This document shows positions 1-8,600 of a stretch of DNA of 10,123 bases, piece after piece (position 1 is the first letter of the stretch; each line of letters begins with the position of its first letter). The notes beneath the pieces are model-generated. The model searched no databases and was not told where the DNA came from. It saw nothing but the letters and a program-made list of their open reading frames with translations. The stretch spans positions 1 to 10,123 of the forward strand of contig CATPCN010000716.1 of assembly GCA_955652855.1 (NCBI GenBank), given 5' to 3'. Both the position numbers and the translations under genes were made by a program. The stretch comes from an uncultured Chthoniobacterales bacterium (GTDB lineage: Bacteria; Verrucomicrobiota; Verrucomicrobiae; Chthoniobacterales; UBA10450).

Positions 1-36
1 GAATTACCAATGGCTTATCAATGAAGAAGACGAGGG

Positions 37-44
37 GGAGGGGG
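37..44 (+). promoter_or_regulatory. Ribosome binding site for the ribbon-helix-helix gene
   Basis: GGAGGGGG lies 6 nt before the ATG at 51, inside a purine-only run. An in-frame ATG at 21 has no Shine-Dalgarno-like sequence in the 20 bases before it. This decides in favour of the start at 51. The promoter itself is not visible, because only 50 bases precede the gene in this window. Confidence 0.6.
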
Positions 45-50
45 AAGTGC

Positions 51-233
51 ATGAAGGTGCAGAGCACACCGGCGGTCCGGGCGTCGATCAGTTTTCCGCC
101 GGGCCTTTACGAAACTCTTGAAGATATTGCGAGGCAAAAGAAGGTTTCGCTTGCTTGGGTCGTGCGTGACGCTGCTGAAAGGTACGTCGCAGACCGGACC
201 GGCGCAGCGGAGGAACAGACATCAAGAAAATGA
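51..233 (+). CDS. Small ribbon-helix-helix (CopG/Arc-type) DNA-binding protein, putative operon regulator
   Basis: A 60-residue protein with the ribbon-helix-helix layout. A short beta strand (about residues 9-15, RASISF) is followed by helix A (about 17-30, starting PPGLYETLEDIA) and helix B (about 33-49, SLAWVVRDAAERYV). Proteins of this fold dimerise, pair their strands into a two-stranded sheet that enters the DNA major groove, and usually repress their own operon or act as antitoxins. The start at 51 is preferred for its ribosome binding site; a start at 21 would add ten basic residues. The stop codon overlaps the hsdM start (ATGA, 230-233), so the two genes are translationally coupled. 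Its place at the head of an RM operon suggests control of hsd expression, which is inference. No toxin gene pairs with it here. The fold is fairly sure, the role uncertain. Confidence 0.78.
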   Translation: MKVQSTPAVRASISFPPGLYETLEDIARQKKVSLAWVVRDAAERYVADRTGAAEEQTSRK

Positions 234-2398
234 CCCGTCTCCAAAACAAGCAGCAGACAGCCGCAGTGCCAAAGCGTACAGCCGTCGTCGATCATCCCAC
301 TAAGGCGATCAGCCGGGTGAATCAGAACGTCTTCGAAAACTTTGGAAGAGTCGAGGACGATCTTTGGGCTGCCGCCGACAATCTCCGTGCGAACTCCAAG
401 CTGACGTCCAGCGAATACTGCATGCCGGTGCTGGGCGTTATCTTCTTGCGGCACGCGACCAATCGCTACAACGCCGCGAAACTCCAGATCGCCGAGGAAC
501 AGACTTCCGGAACGATGCCAAAGCGCCCCCTATTGAAGCAGGATTTCATCAAGCGCCGCGCACTCATGCTGCCTAAGGAGGCCCGGTACGACGAGTTGCT
601 CAAATTGCCCAAAGGCACGAACCTCGGTTCGGCTCTCGTCGATGCTATGAATGCCATCGAGCGCGACTTTGAGCCGTTGCTTAATCAGCTGCCCAAGGAC
701 TACGACAAGTTCGGGAACGATCTATTAGAGGACCTACTCCGCATTTTCGACAGCGACGCTCTCCGTATTGCCAGCGGCGATGTGTTCGGACGCATTTACG
801 AATACTTTCTGATGAAGTTCGCTATGCAGGGCGCGCAGGACAATGGCGAATTCTTCACCCCACCATCACTAGTTCAGACCATCGTGAGTGTCATTGAGCC
901 GGATCACGGCATCGTTTTCGATCCGGCCTGCGGCTCAGGCGGCATGTTCGTCCAGTCGAGTCACTTCATTGAGCGACTCGGTGAGGACACCACACATCGC
1001 GTAACGTTTTTCGGCCAGGAAAAGACCGCCACCACGATCCGGCTCGCGAAGATGAACCTCGCCGTCCATGGACTGGAGGGCGATATCCGCGAGGCGAACA
1101 CCTTCTACGAAGATGCCCACGACCTCTATGGCAAGTGCGATTTCGTGATGACCAATCCGCCCTTCAACGTGGACATGGTGGACGCCGAGAAAGTAAAGGA
1201 TGACCGTCGCCTTCCGTTCGGCCTGCCGGGCGTGAACAAGGCCAAGAAAGTCTCCAACGGCAACTATCTCTGGATTTCTTATTTCTACAGCTACCTCGGG
1301 CCGAAGGGCCGCGCCGGATTCGTTATGTCGTCGCAGGCCAGTAGTGCTGGGCACGGCGAGGCAGAGGTCCGCCGCAAACTCGTTGAGACCGGGGATGTGG
1401 ACGTCATGATATCCATCCGCCCCAACTTTTTCTATACGCGCACCGTACCCTGCGAGCTGTGGCATTTCGACAAAGGCAAACCGGTCAACCGCCGCGACCA
1501 AGTGCTGATGCTTGACGCACGCAACATCTATCGGAAGGTGACGCGCAAGATTTATGACTTCTCCCCCGAGCAACTTCAGAACCTCGCCGCCGTCGTTTGG
1601 CTCTACCGCGGCGAATCCGACCGCTTCCTCTCGCTGGTGCAAAGCTACCTCGACCGCGCAATTGTTGAAGCCGCCGCAATCGCGGAAAAATCCACCGCCT
1701 TCCGCAAGGCTTATGATGCCCTCGGAAAGGCCGTTGCGCCGTTCCTGAAGACACTGTCGACTGACTCGCCGCTGCGCGAGCTGATTGGTGAGCGCGACAC
1801 CGCCGCCAATGCGTGTTTCAAATCGTTGGATCAATGGATGGCTCGCATCGCCAAGGATTGGATAAAATCCTGCGAGCCGAAACTCTCTGCGCAGAAAAAG
1901 CGTCTTGCCGAACTCGATGCGCTGACTGAGGCTTGCCGAGACCTTATTAAAGATGTGGATCTCGTTTGCAAACTCGCTACCCGGCTGGTGGACGTTGCGG
2001 AGAAGGATGGGTTTGCCCGCGACCACGAAGAATGGGACAGCCGCGCTATCGGGCGGCTCGAAAAAGATCTCAATAACCTTCGCAAGGATGTCGTCGAACA
2101 GCTTAAGAGCACCGCCTATTTTCAGCGTCAGGCTCACTGGCTGATTTCACGGTTCCCCGACGCGAAGTTCGCGGCCGTTCCTGGCCTGTGCCGGGCGGTG
2201 CCACGCGCTGACATCGAAGCTGCCGACTGGAGCCTTACTCCTGGCCGCTATGTTGGCGTTGCTCCTCAGGAAGTCGATGAGGATTTTGATTTCGAACAAG
2301 CTCTGCGTGATATTCACGTCGAACTGGCCGATCTGAATGACGAAGCCACATTGTTGGCGGCGAAGATTCAGGAGAATTTTGAGGGCCTAGGCATATGA
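230..2398 (+). CDS. hsdM: Type I restriction-modification system methyltransferase subunit HsdM
   Basis: N6-adenine DNA methyltransferase of a Type I RM system. With HsdS it forms the M2S modification enzyme, which transfers methyl from S-adenosylmethionine to adenine in both strands of a bipartite target; it is also required for restriction. The 722 residues hold an HsdM N-terminal helical domain (about 35-180) and the methyltransferase domain (about 185-440). Visible there are GEFFTPPSLV (206-215), SAM-binding motif I DPACGSGG (231-238), an acidic motif II region (QEK, 263-265) and catalytic motif IV NPPF (309-312). The conserved C-terminal SLTPGRYVGVA (668-678) is present. Residues about 455-645 form a helical, charged, probably coiled-coil region that makes it longer than the roughly 530-residue EcoKI protein. 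The ATG at 230 overlaps the upstream stop; its nearest Shine-Dalgarno-like GGAGG (209-213) is 16 nt away, so coupled re-initiation is likely. All catalytic motifs appear intact. Confidence 0.96.
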   Translation: MTRLQNKQQTAAVPKRTAVVDHPTKAISRVNQNVFENFGRVEDDLWAAADNLRANSKLTSSEYCMPVLGVIFLRHATNRYNAAKLQIAEEQTSGTMPKRPLLKQDFIKRRALMLPKEARYDELLKLPKGTNLGSALVDAMNAIERDFEPLLNQLPKDYDKFGNDLLEDLLRIFDSDALRIASGDVFGRIYEYFLMKFAMQGAQDNGEFFTPPSLVQTIVSVIEPDHGIVFDPACGSGGMFVQSSHFIERLGEDTTHRVTFFGQEKTATTIRLAKMNLAVHGLEGDIREANTFYEDAHDLYGKCDFVMTNPPFNVDMVDAEKVKDDRRLPFGLPGVNKAKKVSNGNYLWISYFYSYLGPKGRAGFVMSSQASSAGHGEAEVRRKLVETGDVDVMISIRPNFFYTRTVPCELWHFDKGKPVNRRDQVLMLDARNIYRKVTRKIYDFSPEQLQNLAAVVWLYRGESDRFLSLVQSYLDRAIVEAAAIAEKSTAFRKAYDALGKAVAPFLKTLSTDSPLRELIGERDTAANACFKSLDQWMARIAKDWIKSCEPKLSAQKKRLAELDALTEACRDLIKDVDLVCKLATRLVDVAEKDGFARDHEEWDSRAIGRLEKDLNNLRKDVVEQLKSTAYFQRQAHWLISRFPDAKFAAVPGLCRAVPRADIEAADWSLTPGRYVGVAPQEVDEDFDFEQALRDIHVELADLNDEATLLAAKIQENFEGLGI
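2381..2385 (+). promoter_or_regulatory. Ribosome binding site for hsdS
   Basis: GAGGG inside the last codons of hsdM sits 9 nt before the hsdS ATG at 2395. With the ATGA overlap it supports both the hsdS start and coupled translation. Confidence 0.5.
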
Positions 2399-3582
2399 AG
2401 TGGACTACGAAGCCCTTGGCCGAAGTAGCGGACTTCTCCTTGGGAAAGATGTTGGACGATAAGAAAAACAGAGGAGCGCCTCTGCCTTACCTTGCCAATA
2501 TCAATGTGCGCTGGGGTGAGTTCGATCTTGAGAATCTCCGCGAGATGCGGTTCGAGCATGACGAGATGGATCGCCATGGGCTGAAGTGCGGCGATATCGT
2601 AATGTGTGAAGGAGGTGAACCAGGACGATGCGCAATCTGGAAAGAGCCAGTGCCAGGAATGATGATTCAAAAGGCTCTTCATCGCATTCGTCCGCACGAC
2701 TGCCTTGATCATCGCTTCTTGTTTTACTCGTTCTTGCACAAGGGGAAGATTGGGACCTTTGCTCCCCTGTTTACAGGGGCCACTATTAAACATCTTCCGC
2801 GCCAACAGCTGGCAAAGGTTGAGATTGAATTCCCGCAACTTGAAGTTCAGCGGAGCATAGCCGATGTCCTTTCCGCATACGACGACCTGATGGAGAACAA
2901 CCGGCGGCGTATGGCTCTGCTGGAAGAGGCGGCACGACTACTTTACGGGGAGTGGTTTGTTCGCTTTCGCTTTCCCGGCCACGAGCGTGCCCGCATAATC
3001 AACGGCGTACCAGAGGGATGGGAGCAGAAGGCGCTAGGTGATCTTTGCACCGACGTGCGAGAAACCGCTACACCTGATCAACTTGAGCCTGATACACCCT
3101 ATATCGGCCTTGAACACTTGCCGCGTCGTTCAGTTACGCTTTCCGAGTGGGGACGCGCTTGCGACGTAACGAGCACAAAACATCGTTTTCGCGCCGGCGA
3201 GATTCTCTTCGGGAAGATTCGACCCTACTTCCACAAAGTCGGGATCGCATTCATTGACGGCGTGGCCTCATCCGACGCTATCGTAATTCGCCCGATCAGG
3301 TCGGACTTGAGCGGGCTCGTGTTGGCGACGGTGTCTAGCGACACGTTCGTTGCAGAAACAGCGCAGACCATGCGCGAGGGTTCGAAGATGCCCCGTGCCG
3401 ATTGGAAAAGAATGAAACAGTTCCCGGTCGCCGTCCCCCCCTCGGGAATGCTTACCTCATTCAATGAGGTGATTTCAGCCATCACCGAGCAACTCAAGAC
3501 GCTCACCTTTCAAAACCACAAGCTCCGTACTGGTCGTGACCTCTTGCTGCCGCGCCTTATGGATCGGGAAATCGCCATATGA
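2395..3582 (+). CDS. hsdS: Type I restriction-modification system specificity subunit HsdS
   Basis: DNA-recognition subunit that gives the M2S and R2M2S complexes their bipartite target. The 395 residues show the usual two half-subunits. Target-recognition domain 1 (about 1-148) contains GDIVMCEGGEPGRCAIW (66-82), a pattern common in one S-subunit family. The central conserved helix (about 150-195) contains YDDLMENNRRRMALLEEAARLL and then GEWFVRFRFPGH, which is very typical. Target-recognition domain 2 (about 205-350) contains LFGKIRPYFHKVG (271-283) and VASSDAIVIRP (290-300). The distal conserved helix (about 353-395) ends with GRDLLLPRLMDREI. Length is normal and no half is missing. Both ends overlap neighbours by 4 nt (ATGA). 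The two recognition domains are of different families, so the target halves should differ; the sequence recognised cannot be read from the protein. A C7 run lies within the gene at 3435-3441. Confidence 0.96.
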   Translation: MKWTTKPLAEVADFSLGKMLDDKKNRGAPLPYLANINVRWGEFDLENLREMRFEHDEMDRHGLKCGDIVMCEGGEPGRCAIWKEPVPGMMIQKALHRIRPHDCLDHRFLFYSFLHKGKIGTFAPLFTGATIKHLPRQQLAKVEIEFPQLEVQRSIADVLSAYDDLMENNRRRMALLEEAARLLYGEWFVRFRFPGHERARIINGVPEGWEQKALGDLCTDVRETATPDQLEPDTPYIGLEHLPRRSVTLSEWGRACDVTSTKHRFRAGEILFGKIRPYFHKVGIAFIDGVASSDAIVIRPIRSDLSGLVLATVSSDTFVAETAQTMREGSKMPRADWKRMKQFPVAVPPSGMLTSFNEVISAITEQLKTLTFQNHKLRTGRDLLLPRLMDREIAI

Positions 3583-5687
3583 AGGCCGAAGATGTTCGAC
3601 TCACTGAGTTACTGGAGGGGCCAAAGCAGTTCATCGTGCCTGTATTCCAACGTGATTACAGTTGGGGCACCAAGCATTGTCTTCAACTGTGGAAAGACAT
3701 CGTTCGAGTTGGCACGGAAAAGGCACCGAAGCCGCATTTCGTCGGTTCAGTCGTGTACATCGCTGCCGAGGAAACCTCCGCAAAGATCACGCGGTGGTTG
3801 TTGATCGACGGGCAGCAGCGTCTTACAACTGTGACGCTTTTGCTTGCGGCTCTCAGAAATCGGATGGCGACTGCTGATCCTGACGCACAGCATTCAACCG
3901 ATGACGACGCTTTGCCAACACGACTAGAGCTGGAGGATTACTACCTTTCTAATACGCATGGAAAGGGAGATCGCCGCCACAAACTTCACCTCCGGCGCGC
4001 GGACCAGGAAACTCTGGCAGCCTTAGTGGAGGGGAAGGAACTTCCGTCCACCGTCTCGGAACGCATACGGGAGAACTTCGCGTTCTTTGAGGAACAGTTG
4101 GCTAACGCTGACCTCGATCTTGTTTATCGGGGCATCAAGAAGCTGGTGGCTGTGGATGTCAGTCTAACCCGCGGCCAGGACGATCCCCAAATGATCTTCG
4201 AGAGCCTGAATTCCACCGGCCTCGATCTGACTCAAGCCGACCTGATCCGTAATTTCGTATTGATGCGGCAGGATGAACAACTCCAGACGCAACTGTATCT
4301 AGACTACTGGCAGCCTATAGAGAAAGCCTTCGGACCGCGTTATCGCACAGATTTCGACAAGTTCGTGCGGGATTACCTGACCCTTCAGCTCAGGCCCAGC
4401 AAGCAGCACAAAGCAGACGAGATCTACCAGCACTTCCGCAGCTACTTTCACAGCGTCGGGGGCAGCAACCCGACCGAAGACATTCTGGCAAATCTCAAGC
4501 GCTTCGGCAGTTACTACGTCGCCTTCAGCCTTGGGAAGGAGGAGAACCCGAGACTCAAGGAGGTATTTCGCCGCTTGCGCCTTCTAGTGGAGGTTGCTTC
4601 ACCGGTGGTTTTGAGGCTCTACGACTGTTACAGCCGCGCAAAGACTTTAACATTGGACGAGTTTGTCACAGCGATCGAAGTCCTGGAGAGCTACGTTTTC
4701 CGGCGTTCTGTCTGTGCTATGCAAACACGCAACCTCGGTCAGATCTTTGCGACGTTGGCATATCGAATTAAAGAAGAGTCTCCGCTACTCAGTTTGAAAG
4801 TCGCGATACACCGCCAAGGGAAAAAGCGTCGCTTCCCCACAGACGCTGAATTTCAGGAAAGTCTGGAGACACGAGATGTTTACGAAATGCGGCACTGCCA
4901 CTATCTGCTCGATAGGCTGGAGAACGACAGCAAGGAAAAGATCGACACGGCCAACTTCACGATTGAACACGTGATGCCTCAGAATGAGGACTTGCGCGCA
5001 GAGTGGCAGGTGATGCTCGGTGCGGACTGGAAGGCTGTCCAGCAAGTGTGGTTGCATCGTCTGGGGAACATCACACTCACCGGCTATAATTCCGAATACA
5101 GGGACCGTTCCTTCGCAGACAAGAAAGCTGTAAAGGATGGCTTCGACGATAGTCCGCTCCGGCTGAACAAGTTCATCCGCGAGCAGTCATCATGGACAGC
5201 TGTGGAAATGGAGAAGCGTGGACAGGATCTCGCGGCAAAAGCCATCGGAATTTGGCCAGCTCTCGTTGTTGATATGGAAGCCGTGAGGGAAGAAGAGCTT
5301 GAGGAGCGCAAAACTCAGGCGGCCCGGTATAACCTCGACAAACTGGAGTTCGATGCAGAATCCAAAGCACTGTTCGATCTTTTGCGCCCCCAGATTGTGG
5401 CGCTCGGCGATGATGTCATCGAGTTATGCGGACCCAAAAGCGTCACCTATCGGGTTTTCGATTTTTTCGTGGAATTGATTCCGAGAAAGCGTCGCCTATC
5501 CCTCATTGTCAATCTCGATTACGAAGATTGCGATGATCCTACGCAACGGGCATCTGATGCAACGGAGTGGGCGTTCATAACACACGCATCGGAGAGCGGA
5601 GGCGTTCTGTTTAGCCTTCAAGATGCGTCCCACGTGGCGCCGGCCATGCATATTATTCGTCAGGCTTACGAGGGGGTATCAGAATAG
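3579..5687 (+). CDS. DUF262 / DUF1524 (HNH nuclease) protein with C-terminal DUF5655-like domain, GmrSD-like
   Basis: A 702-residue putative nuclease. The N-terminal DUF262 domain (about 8-250) shows IVPVFQRDYSW (19-29), DGQQRLTT (77-84, the hallmark ParB/Srx-type nucleotide-binding motif) and FESLNSTGLDLTQADLIRN (207-225). The DUF1524 domain (about 400-555) carries an HNH-type site with IEHVMPQN (462-469, H464 the likely general base), LGNITLT (495-501) and N504. Residues about 585-700 resemble DUF5655, with SVTYRVFDFFVELIPRKRRLS (621-641) and a final helix ending in QAYEG. DUF262 plus DUF1524 is the domain pair of GmrSD, BrxU and SspE, which restrict modified phage DNA or use NTP binding or hydrolysis to control an HNH nuclease. 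The gene overlaps hsdS by 4 nt and ends 7 nt before hsdR, so it belongs to the hsd operon. All motifs look intact. Domain assignment is strong; a role as an accessory phage-restriction or RM-guarding effector is inference. Confidence 0.9.
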   Translation: MKAEDVRLTELLEGPKQFIVPVFQRDYSWGTKHCLQLWKDIVRVGTEKAPKPHFVGSVVYIAAEETSAKITRWLLIDGQQRLTTVTLLLAALRNRMATADPDAQHSTDDDALPTRLELEDYYLSNTHGKGDRRHKLHLRRADQETLAALVEGKELPSTVSERIRENFAFFEEQLANADLDLVYRGIKKLVAVDVSLTRGQDDPQMIFESLNSTGLDLTQADLIRNFVLMRQDEQLQTQLYLDYWQPIEKAFGPRYRTDFDKFVRDYLTLQLRPSKQHKADEIYQHFRSYFHSVGGSNPTEDILANLKRFGSYYVAFSLGKEENPRLKEVFRRLRLLVEVASPVVLRLYDCYSRAKTLTLDEFVTAIEVLESYVFRRSVCAMQTRNLGQIFATLAYRIKEESPLLSLKVAIHRQGKKRRFPTDAEFQESLETRDVYEMRHCHYLLDRLENDSKEKIDTANFTIEHVMPQNEDLRAEWQVMLGADWKAVQQVWLHRLGNITLTGYNSEYRDRSFADKKAVKDGFDDSPLRLNKFIREQSSWTAVEMEKRGQDLAAKAIGIWPALVVDMEAVREEELEERKTQAARYNLDKLEFDAESKALFDLLRPQIVALGDDVIELCGPKSVTYRVFDFFVELIPRKRRLSLIVNLDYEDCDDPTQRASDATEWAFITHASESGGVLFSLQDASHVAPAMHIIRQAYEGVSE

Positions 5688-5694
5688 TTCCGCC

Positions 5695-8600
5695 ATGGCC
5701 TATACGGACATCAACAGCGAAGACCGGCTTGTTCAAGCTACATTCGCAGAGCACCTGGAAAAGGTTCTCGGCTGGGAGAGCGTCTATGCCTGGAATGCTG
5801 AAACCTTCGGAACGGCCGGCACACTTGGGCGCGCGGATACGCGAGAGGTTGTGCTTACGCGGGACCTCCGCGCGGCGATAGTGCGGCTGAATCCTCAATT
5901 GCCGCCGGCAGCAGTGGAAGAAACTGTCGGCACGCTGACGCGCCACGATTTCTCACGCTCCCTTTTTCAGCACAATCAGGAATTTTATAAGTTCATCCGC
6001 GACGGCGTGCCCGTGAGCTACCGCGATGCGCAGGGCCACACTCGCCATGCACAGGCTCGGGTTATAGATTTCTTGAACGGTACCGTCGCGGACGGCAAGC
6101 CGAGCAACCGCTTCGTTGCGGTTCGCGAGTTGAAAATCACAGGACTACGCGCGCCGAGTTACAACCGCCGCGCCGATCTGGTCTGCTTCGTTAACGGCCT
6201 TCCTCTTGTCTTCATAGAATTGAAGGCAGTTTATAAGAACATCCGCGCCGGGTTTGACGGCAATCTACGCGATTACCTCGACGAAAACGTCATCGCCCAT
6301 GCCTTTCACCACAATGCTTTCCTTATCGTCAGCAACGGTCATCGCGCACGCTATGGCTCAATCACCAGCCAGTGGGAACATTTCGGCGAGTGGAAGCGCC
6401 AGGGCGAGCGCGACAAGGGTAGCGTGGAAGCGGAAGTCCTGCTCAACGGTATGCTTGCCCACGACCGGCTCCTCGACCTCGTGGAAAACTTCATCCTGTT
6501 CGATTCCAGCAAGCCTGGCATGACGCGAAAGGTGGTTGCGCGCAATCACCAGGTGCTTGGCGTCAACAACGCGGTTGCCTCCGTCTGGAGACAAGAGGAA
6601 TTAAAGCGAGAATTTCCGCCGGAGAAGAGACTCGCCTATCGAGTGATCGAACTCCCAAAGGAGGAAGCCACCGACGAAGACCTTCTGCCGGTGGTTCAGG
6701 CCGTCGAAGAGGAGAATGGCAAGAACCTGTTCAAGTTGGTGGAATCCGCGCATCCTGACCTTGGCAAACTCGGAGTTTTTTGGCACACGCAGGGGAGCGG
6801 CAAGTCATATTCAATGACGTTCTTCGCCGAAAAAGTGCGCCGTAAGATTTCTGCCAAGTTCACCTTCCTGCTGATGACCGACCGCAACGACCTGGATAGT
6901 CAGATTTACCGGACCTTCGTTGGTTGCGGCGTGGCCGAGGAACAGACCCCTCGCGCCGCCTCGGGCGAGGAACTGAGGGAACTGTTGAAGCAGAACCATC
7001 GCTACGTCTTCAGCCTGATCCACAAGTTCAATCAAGACGTGAGCCCAGATGAACCTTACAGCACGCGCGATGACATCATCGTTATTTCCGACGAAGCGCA
7101 TCGCACGCAGGCCGGAAAACTCGCGCGGAATATGCGGCTCGCCTTGCCGAATGCCGCGTTCATCGGTTTCACCGGTACACCGCTGTTCAAACACGACCAC
7201 CTGACGAAGCGCATCTTTGGCGGTTACGTGTCGCGCTATGACTTCAAGCGCTCTGAGGAAGACGGCGCGACCGTGAAGCTCGTATACGAAAACCGTGGCG
7301 AGAAGCTCGGCATTGCCCGGCTTGACCTCAATGACCGTATCGCCGACGCCATCGCAAAGGCCGACCTCGATCCGGATAAACAAGCGTTGTTGGAAAAGCT
7401 GCTCGGCCAGGATTATGAGGTGATCACTGCGGATGAGCGGCTAGACAAGATCGCCGCCGATTTTGTAGAGCACTGCACGACACGCTGGCAATCTGGAAAG
7501 TCCCTGCTTGTGTGCATTGACAAAATCACATGCGCCCGAATGTATCAGCGGATCATCCCGCGTTGGCAAACGAAGCTCAAATCTGTGCGGGCCTCTGTCG
7601 CCGCAAAGGAGAAGGAACTCGCAGCAGCGGCGGATGACGAGACGCGGGCGCGGCTGATTGCCCATCGTGACCTGATTAAAGCACAGGAGCAGTGGCTTGA
7701 GGAGACCATTGTCGAAATCATCATCAGCGAGGGACAGAACGAAGTCGCCGATTTCAAGAAGTGGGGGTTCGACATCATTCCACACCGCTCACGAATGAAG
7801 CAGGGATTCGAGGTCGGCGAAAAACGAGTAGATGTCGAGACAGCCTTCAAGAATCCGCAGCATCCCTTCCGCGTGGCGATAGTCTGCGCCATGTGGCTTA
7901 CCGGCTTTGACGTGGAGTGTCTCTCAACGCTCTACATCGATAAACCGATGAAGGCCCACACACTGATGCAGGCAATCGCACGCGCAAACCGCGTTTATCC
8001 GGGCAAGGATTTTGGCCTGATTGTGGACTACAATGGCATGCTCAAGAGCCTGCGCGAGGCGCTTGCTCAATACGCTCTCGGCGATGAAGGGGGAGGGGAG
8101 GAAGAAATCGTCGCGCCTATAGAAGAGCGCGTCGCCGCACTAATTGCTGCGATCGAGGAAACTGAAAAACATCTCCGCAGCCTCGGTTTTGATCCCGCAA
8201 GGCTGATCGGTGCCAAAGGTTTTCCGCGAATCCAGGCAATCGCCGACGGCGTGGAGGCTGTCATCAGTTCACGGGACGATGGTCGCCGTCGTTTCGAGAT
8301 CATGGCGCGCCAGATTTTCATCCGCTTTAAGGCGCTCATCATGGAGCCTGTGGCCTTTGCATATGCCGAGCGCCACGACAATATTGAAGCGATCTACAAG
8401 AAGCTCGAAGAACGACGGGATACAGCGGACGTGACAGAGTTGCTCAAGGAGCTGCATAGGATTGTGAATGAAGCCGTCGCTACTCACCAGCCCGGAGGCG
8501 GCGGATCGCAGTCATTTCACTATGATCTCAGCACCATTGATTTGGCAAGACTACGCGACGAGTTTTCTAAGAAGGTGAAACGAAAAGCCACGGCCTTGCA

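Noticed and set aside
2..121. An open frame from the left edge with an acidic stretch (NEEDEGEGE), possibly the tail of an upstream gene
   Set aside because: It would overlap the ribbon-helix-helix gene by about 70 bases and cannot be judged from 39 codons. A second option, a seven-codon tail ending in TGA at 22-24, is equally unsupported.
491..504. A 14-base sequence, GCCGAGGAACAGAC, repeated at 6934-6947, with 11 of its bases also at 210-220
   Set aside because: All copies encode AEEQT in three different proteins. An exact match of this length is plausible by chance in 10 kb of biased coding sequence, and no other feature is shared around the copies.
935..2137. A 400-codon open frame on the minus strand opposite hsdM
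   Set aside because: It lies wholly antisense to an intact methyltransferase gene with clear motifs, shows no recognisable domain, and is the kind of open frame expected opposite GC-rich coding DNA.
2395..3582. Inverting or duplicated hsdS cassettes that would allow target switching
   Set aside because: There is only one full-length hsdS, no second partial copy, no flanking inverted repeats and no recombinase gene in the window.
6811..7383. A 190-codon minus-strand open frame opposite hsdR
   Set aside because: It is antisense to the helicase motifs of HsdR and has no domain signal of its own.
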